A stretch of 64,000 nt of DNA. Origin: Hemibagrus wyckioides. Its lineage: Eukaryota; Chordata; Actinopteri; Siluriformes; Bagridae. Each line of letters opens with the position of its first letter. Positions within the stretch are counted from its first letter, which is position 1. The stretch lies in assembly GCF_019097595.1 (NCBI RefSeq), contig NC_080718.1, positions 13,052,657 through 13,116,656 on the forward strand, written 5' to 3'. Made by a program: the position numbers and the translations under genes. The notes under the pieces were generated by a model. It made no database searches. It was not told where the DNA came from and was given only the letters and a program-made list of their open reading frames with translations. Of this stretch, positions 58,985-64,000 are shown piece after piece.

Positions 58985-60626
58985 TTTCTGAAATAAAACA
59001 TTTCAGAATTCATCTCTAAAATTATATAAGGAACATTTTGTTTAATGACCTGTTTAATACATACTGTATTAACTGTGGGATATTTCAATTGTTTACTGTT
59101 AGTAGTACTGTTAGCTAGTGCAGCCCAATGCAGCCACTCATGATATAGAAATTTCTTTAAATGGTGTAGCAGATTTGTCACACACTTTTATTCACAAGAA
59201 TTTAATTGCTCATTGCAGTTGCTACACAATTACAACTAGAAATGAATGAGATGAGTTTTCTTATCTGATCTGAAATTGAAGGAAAAAAGACTGAAGGTCT
59301 TTGAGGATTCTTGAAAGAAAGAACCAGTCACTAGAAGAGCATTCGTATCAGTTGCTTGGCAAATATCAGGGTCCTTATTAAAGCACGGTGAGGAAAAGCA
59401 CATCTGACAGGTTCTGGCCCAGGCTGAAAGAGGATCACCTCTCAGCGGGGCTTATGCTAGGGGAATAATCCGTTTTGCACACTTCTGAATAATTACAGTA
59501 ATATAAAGATAATTAGAAGAGAAGAGAAGCCTTATCATAGCCTGGCTGATTCACTAATGTAATTCAATTTATGTTTCCTGTAAAAATAATTACTCATTTG
59601 AAATACATAAAGTAGAGATGACACAGTTGCAATTGTCTTTTCAGGATTTATGGATTTTAAATGCTCAGGAGCCACATTTCCAGCTATACAGGAATCAATA
59701 TATTTTTATTCAGAATTAGGATGATGTAATTCATAATGTTAATAGAATAGTAAACAACTCTGAATTTCTGTGAGGAATGTAGCAAAGCACAGAAACATTT
59801 CTGCAATCATTTTGAGCAATAAGAACCTATTATACACGTTGGCTGGCTTCCCTACTGTGTACTCATAACACTTATTAGTTTAAAAACCTCGCATGAACAT
59901 TGTCCTTTTCTTGGTTTCATACAAAAACAAACATTCGCAAAATGAGTTATTCTACTCACTTCACTTGTTTCAGTATGTACGCTTTTTTGCATGTACACAG
60001 TAGGTACTGAAATGTACAAGTATTGATTAAGCATTAAGTCATTAAGCTGTAAACAGTGAGACGAATCTCACATTAGTACACATTATGCAAGGACAGACAC
60101 ACTAGCAGCAGAATGCCAACAAGGGGACATTCAACAGCACGGAAATTATTCTAAACTAAAAAAAACACATTAAGTAATTCTTAAAGCTTCTTAAGCTGCA
60201 ATGGAAGTTAAAATGCACTGATCTTCCAAACTCCAGGCTATATTCAGAGTTGGTGACTTAAGCTCTTAAGTTACATCAATATTTACACTGGACGGACCGT
60301 TTAAATTATTGAAATCACTAATGTGTAATTCACGCTTCCAAGGTTTCCAGGTTTTTCTTGAGTAAGTGTTGGAGATGAGGGTTTAAATAACATCCAGGTC
60401 ACTGCCTTTAAACACAAAAGGACAGAAAGTGTGGACTGAATAAGCAGATCATGCATTTTAAAAATAAATAAATAAATAAACAAACAAATAAATACTGTCA
60501 ATTACAAAACAATGCAGCATGTAAGCAAGAGACTCTAATAAACAAATTACAAGAACTATATAAAATGTAATGTAATAACAATTTAGTGTAGCTGGTAAAA
60601 GGTAAGACATAAGAGAGAGGTGAAAC

Positions 60627-60678
<52 letters not shown>

Positions 60679-61193
60679 TGTACATGATTTTATTATGTTT
60701 TTAATTCACTATTTTGATTTGTCAGTGGCATGTATCAAGAAGGTCATAGATTAAAGGACAAGCTGACCAGGCACTCATGCAGCTTATTTTAAAAAATAAG
60801 TATTGTTTGTATTTTATCAACTTTTTTAAAGAATAGAAAAAGTTAAACAGAGTCTGCAAGTCCCCCCCCATATTTTCATTATATCAAATTGTCAGTGAGT
60901 GCTGCTAAACTTAATGCTGCTCCTCAGTCAAGCTGATCTCATCAAGTCCAAGGACAGAAGTGCATATCACTGAGACAGACTGCTTTTGGTAAACTCCAGT
61001 ACAGCCCACCATACAATAAAACAATACTAGACATAAACTGTAATTTTATAATAAAAGTATTTTTAGTAACATTTTTAGAACAGTAGGCACTATTGGACCA
61101 AGACCCTCCACTCTCGAGAATGCTCATGGTTCTCTGTGACTGTAATTGTACGTTACAAGCTAGACGCTGTAATTCTCTCTACCCCCTCTCTAG
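58985..61193. other. Non-coding DNA, candidate conserved block 59300-59620
   Basis: No gene is supported. The block 59300-59620 is repeat-free with TAATTA cores (AATAATTACAGTAATATAAA) and looks like conserved non-coding DNA. A GT-GA compound microsatellite lies at 60627-60675 and an AAAT run at 60459-60492. Confidence 0.35.
60627..60675. repeat. Compound (TG)n-(AG)n microsatellite
   Basis: About 9 TG units followed by about 15 AG units. Confidence 0.95.
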
Positions 61194-61302
61194 ATATTCC
61201 CATGGAGGAAGAGGCCAGCAACAGCGGTCTGGCTTCCACTCACAGCCACTTCTCACATGGAGCCAAAGGAGTACTGCCCTTCTATTACGCTGAGGTCTCC
61301 AG
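61194..61302 (+). CDS. Candidate host exon, unrecognised protein
   Basis: A pyrimidine-rich acceptor (CTCTCTACCCCCTCTCTAG) ends at 61193 and a donor-like CAG-GTTAGA follows 61302. In the frame of ATG 61202 the exon reads IPMEEEASNSGLASTHSH, then FSHGAKGVLPFYYAEVS. Third positions are richer in C and G than the surroundings, as in real coding DNA. The incoming phase would be 1 and the outgoing phase 2; an alternative weaker donor (GAG-GTCTCC) after 61294 would give phase 0. I do not recognise the peptide. It could also be a decayed repeat or chance. Confidence 0.3.
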
Positions 61303-61419
61303 GTTAGAAGAAAAAGCCCTCAGGGCCAGCAGCTGTCAATTAGTGATAACCCAGACTCCCAGATGGCTTCCTTAACCCTTTTCTTACTGGTCCTTAATCA
61401 GGTCACCATTGCCTCTAAA

Positions 61420-61444
61420 TGAGAGAGAGAGAGAGAGAGAGAGA
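61420..61444. repeat. (GA)n microsatellite
   Basis: About 12 GA units. Confidence 0.9.
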
Positions 61445-61891
61445 TACACACCTCACTTCCATAGACATTAATCCACCATCTACAGCATATTGTACAATCT
61501 AGCCTTTATATCCTAACACTCCTATAAACATTTCATTTGATTTTGTTTGTTTGTAAGTAAATGAACTTATCTATATAGATGATTCTATATCCATATTTCT
61601 ACACAGTAAGTCAGCTCAGAGTACACTAAACACATACATTCTTCAGTGCTATTCCTATTTCAACTGCATTCCTATCAGTTGTCTTCTTCATTGCACTGCA
61701 GTTGACATGATCCACCAGGTCTCCTGCTTCCTCCCTGCATTAATTAACAGACACTGCAGGGCTGCACTGTATCTCTGTACCCTGACGGAGACTCATACAG
61801 AGGCAAGACAGGTCATAAATTCTCATAGTCTTTTATTAAAGGTGGCCTGTGTAAACAAAAAGCTCACATTCAGGTGTAATACCCCCCACAG

Positions 61892-61928
61892 ACAGTGGAC
61901 CAGGAGATCCTGGATGATATTGTTAACT

Positions 61929-61930
<2 letters not shown>
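61892..61930 (+). CDS. Candidate short host exon (39 bp), unrecognised
   Basis: AATACCCCCCACAG ends at 61891 as a possible acceptor and TCA-GTGAGA follows 61930 as a possible donor. The 39 bp read TVDQEILDDIVNS in the phase-0 frame, a coding-like string. This phase fits the alternative donor of the candidate exon at 61194, but not its better donor. The donor sits at the edge of a GA microsatellite. Chance is a serious alternative. Confidence 0.18.

Positions 61931-61931
<1 letters not shown>

Positions 61932-61968
<37 letters not shown>
61932..61968. repeat. (GA)n microsatellite
   Basis: About 18 GA units next to the possible splice donor at 61931. Confidence 0.95.
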
Positions 61969-61971
<3 letters not shown>

Positions 61972-64000
61972 AGAGCCCCGACTGGCTAGTTTTGACAAAG
62001 AGTAGTTGGACAACCTTTAACTTCATTGCAGTTTATATGTTACCTACTCCATCATTTGGAGTCACTTTGACCTCCATTTTGTGAGTTGTGGACTTTCTGG
62101 TGATACCAGAAATATGATACTCCAAATATTAGAGCTTAAAACTTTTATCACACCTACTTTTTTGAAGAAAAAGGATCTACAGCTTGCAATAAAAGTGAGA
62201 GCGTGAAAGATGTAATGCAAGCACAGCTTGCTATGTTTGAAAGCTTCCCATTGAGATTTCATTTCATTTCACAATAATATTTTCACAGGCTGAAAGCTAA
62301 AACCTGGTTTCTGCTGCAATTTCTGTCTCAATAACAACACAATGGCTCAAACAGTGTAGAAAGAACACATATATGCATACTGATGTATATACTGTCTACT
62401 ATTTATACTAGCAGCATCCTCTATTATTATATGACATTCTATTGTATTCTACAATATTATAATACTACTATAGTACTATACTATAACTTTGTCGGGATTA
62501 TACTGTATGGCACAAATCCACACAGACACAACCCATAACATTAAAGAGGGAAGAAAATTATTAGTATCCACCCCCGGTTGGTATGAACCCCGTAAATTAG
62601 TTTTGGTGCAACATATGCCATCAGCCATCATATAATTAGATGTAAGTCAGATAATTAGTTGTTATATTATATAATGAAGTCCACATAGAGCTCAAATGGG
62701 AAAAGCTGTTCACAGGACAACTACAACATGCTCACTTCACATAGTTGGGTTTCAAAGTGATGATACAGAGAAAATCCTGAACATATTTGGCACCCCAAAC
62801 TGTTTAAGCAATGTCCCTGCAGTGACGCATGGAAGTGGTAGCATCATGTTGAGCTTTACTCTTGGTCTCCTGGTGGCTTTTCTGACCTTTGCCCTTATAA
62901 CACTTGTGACATATTATTGCCATTCTTAATAACAGATTTAATGATGCTGCAAAGAATTATTTATTATTTTTATAATCAAAGCATGACTGATATTGATATT
63001 TTCCCCAGAACTTTGTATATTTCTGTTTTTGTAGGCAGCTGGTTATACCTAAACAAATGTAGGTATTTTATGGCAAATTATGTACTGTATAATTAATTTA
63101 GTTCATTTCACTTCCAAAAAAATATGGAAGTTCAAGTGGGTTACATATTATATTACATACATTAAACTGGATCCATATATTGTTTTGTCGAGAACATTAC
63201 GCAACACTTTACTTAGATAAAGTAGTGATAAAGTTTACTTAGATAAAACAATTATTATACTGTCATGAACCATGAATCTGAACATGTCAAATCTATCAAC
63301 ATGCATCAGTAGAGTCTTCATGAACTGGATTTAAGATTGTGAAACAACTGGGCACAAGGTGATAGATTACCTATGATAGTATGAGCAAAACACTATAAAC
63401 TGGACTACCCACACAATATGTTACAGAACAATTTACCTCATGATGTAACTGTTTATTGCACAAGTTATAGTTTCATAACTATTTAAACTGCCTAGTTCAC
63501 TGCATGCTGATTATTTTTTTTTTATCTCTCTGGAAAAAAAAAGAGAGAACGGTTAGTGAGGTTTTCTGAGGGTGAAATGGAATCTGCAGGGGGTAGTTTT
63601 ATGGCTATGATCATTTAAATGACAATTATTTACCATCTAAAGTCCGAACAAACCTCATTTAAAATGTTGTTTGCATACTGTGTGCAACCATGTCTGCGGC
63701 TTTAGTGTCAAATATAAAAGTATTTCCAAGAAAATCATTTCCCCCCCTATTTCCAAGAACACCACAAAGCTACTCTGTAAACTTGAAACTGCTTTCGGTC
63801 CAGTGGCAGCATGCTCAGTTTTCTGTGGGATAGTCGATGTGCTGAGATCACAGTGTATATACATCCTGTCACTACATTTGCACCACTGAAGTTTTCTGGC
63901 ACTGGGTCTATATTCTGTTAGAACAACCCAAATTAAGACAGACGGAGAGACTCTAGTAGGTGCAGTTTGTGTGTATTAGCTATGACAAGAGATTCAATAG
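61969..64000. other. AT-rich non-coding DNA
   Basis: No gene is supported. At 62820-62900 the string GGAAGTGGTAGCATCATGTT followed by CTTGGTCTCCTGGTGGC resembles Tc1-type consensus words (GGTGGTAGCATCATG), so a small transposon relic may be present, but no ends were found. The 77-codon frame at 62696-62929 has a hydrophobic C-terminus and is otherwise unrecognised. Confidence 0.4.

Noticed and set aside
1..64000. CRISPR arrays, bacterial operons, prophage or rRNA/tRNA genes
   Set aside because: No spaced direct repeats of CRISPR type, no ribosome-binding-site-led gene chains and no rRNA or tRNA sequence were seen; the window is clearly vertebrate-like.

Overview
The window looks like non-coding chromosomal DNA from a teleost fish, most likely an otophysan such as a catfish. 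The evidence is the set of decayed Tc1-like transposons, SINE-like repeats with 3' tails of the ATGG type, an L2-type LINE fragment, and dense GA, ATT and ATCT microsatellites. I recognise these repeat families from general knowledge of fish genomes; no database was searched, so the species is inference. There is no sign of prokaryotic or organellar gene organisation.

The only complete, confidently coding gene is the transposase of an apparently intact Tc1-like element at 7738-8985 (CDS 7820-8851, minus strand, 343 codons). It has perfect 29-bp terminal inverted repeats, a TA target duplication and a full DD34E triad. All other transposons here are relics or non-autonomous copies. A Tc1 family called A here lies at 1-1134, 38955-39110 and 43982-44306, and a Tc1 family called B at 43101-43980 and 58202-58984. 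There is also a hAT-like MITE (20993-21679), a MITE with about 20-bp inverted ends (53884-54302) and a tiny Tc1-type MITE (11345-11436).

Layout. 0-9 kb: Tc1 relic, unannotated DNA, L2 LINE fragment, intact Tc1. 9-24 kb: AT-rich single-copy-looking DNA with local duplications (13.7-15.2 kb; and 17.35-17.84 kb against 19.05-19.46 kb) and several blocks that read like conserved non-coding elements. 24-39 kb: several SINE-like copies, microsatellites and more single-copy DNA. 39-44.3 kb: quiet DNA ending in a chimeric Tc1 relic. 44-54 kb: mostly single-copy DNA with an exact 30-bp inverted pair (48504-48533 and 51588-51617) and a short minisatellite. 54-64 kb: another SINE-like family, a Tc1 relic and, near 61.2-61.9 kb, short open blocks with splice-like borders that may be host exons.

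Apart from the transposase, no host protein could be named. The window is best read as an intron or gene desert of a fish chromosome, probably with regulatory content, peppered with mobile elements of different ages. Base composition and conservation were judged by eye only.
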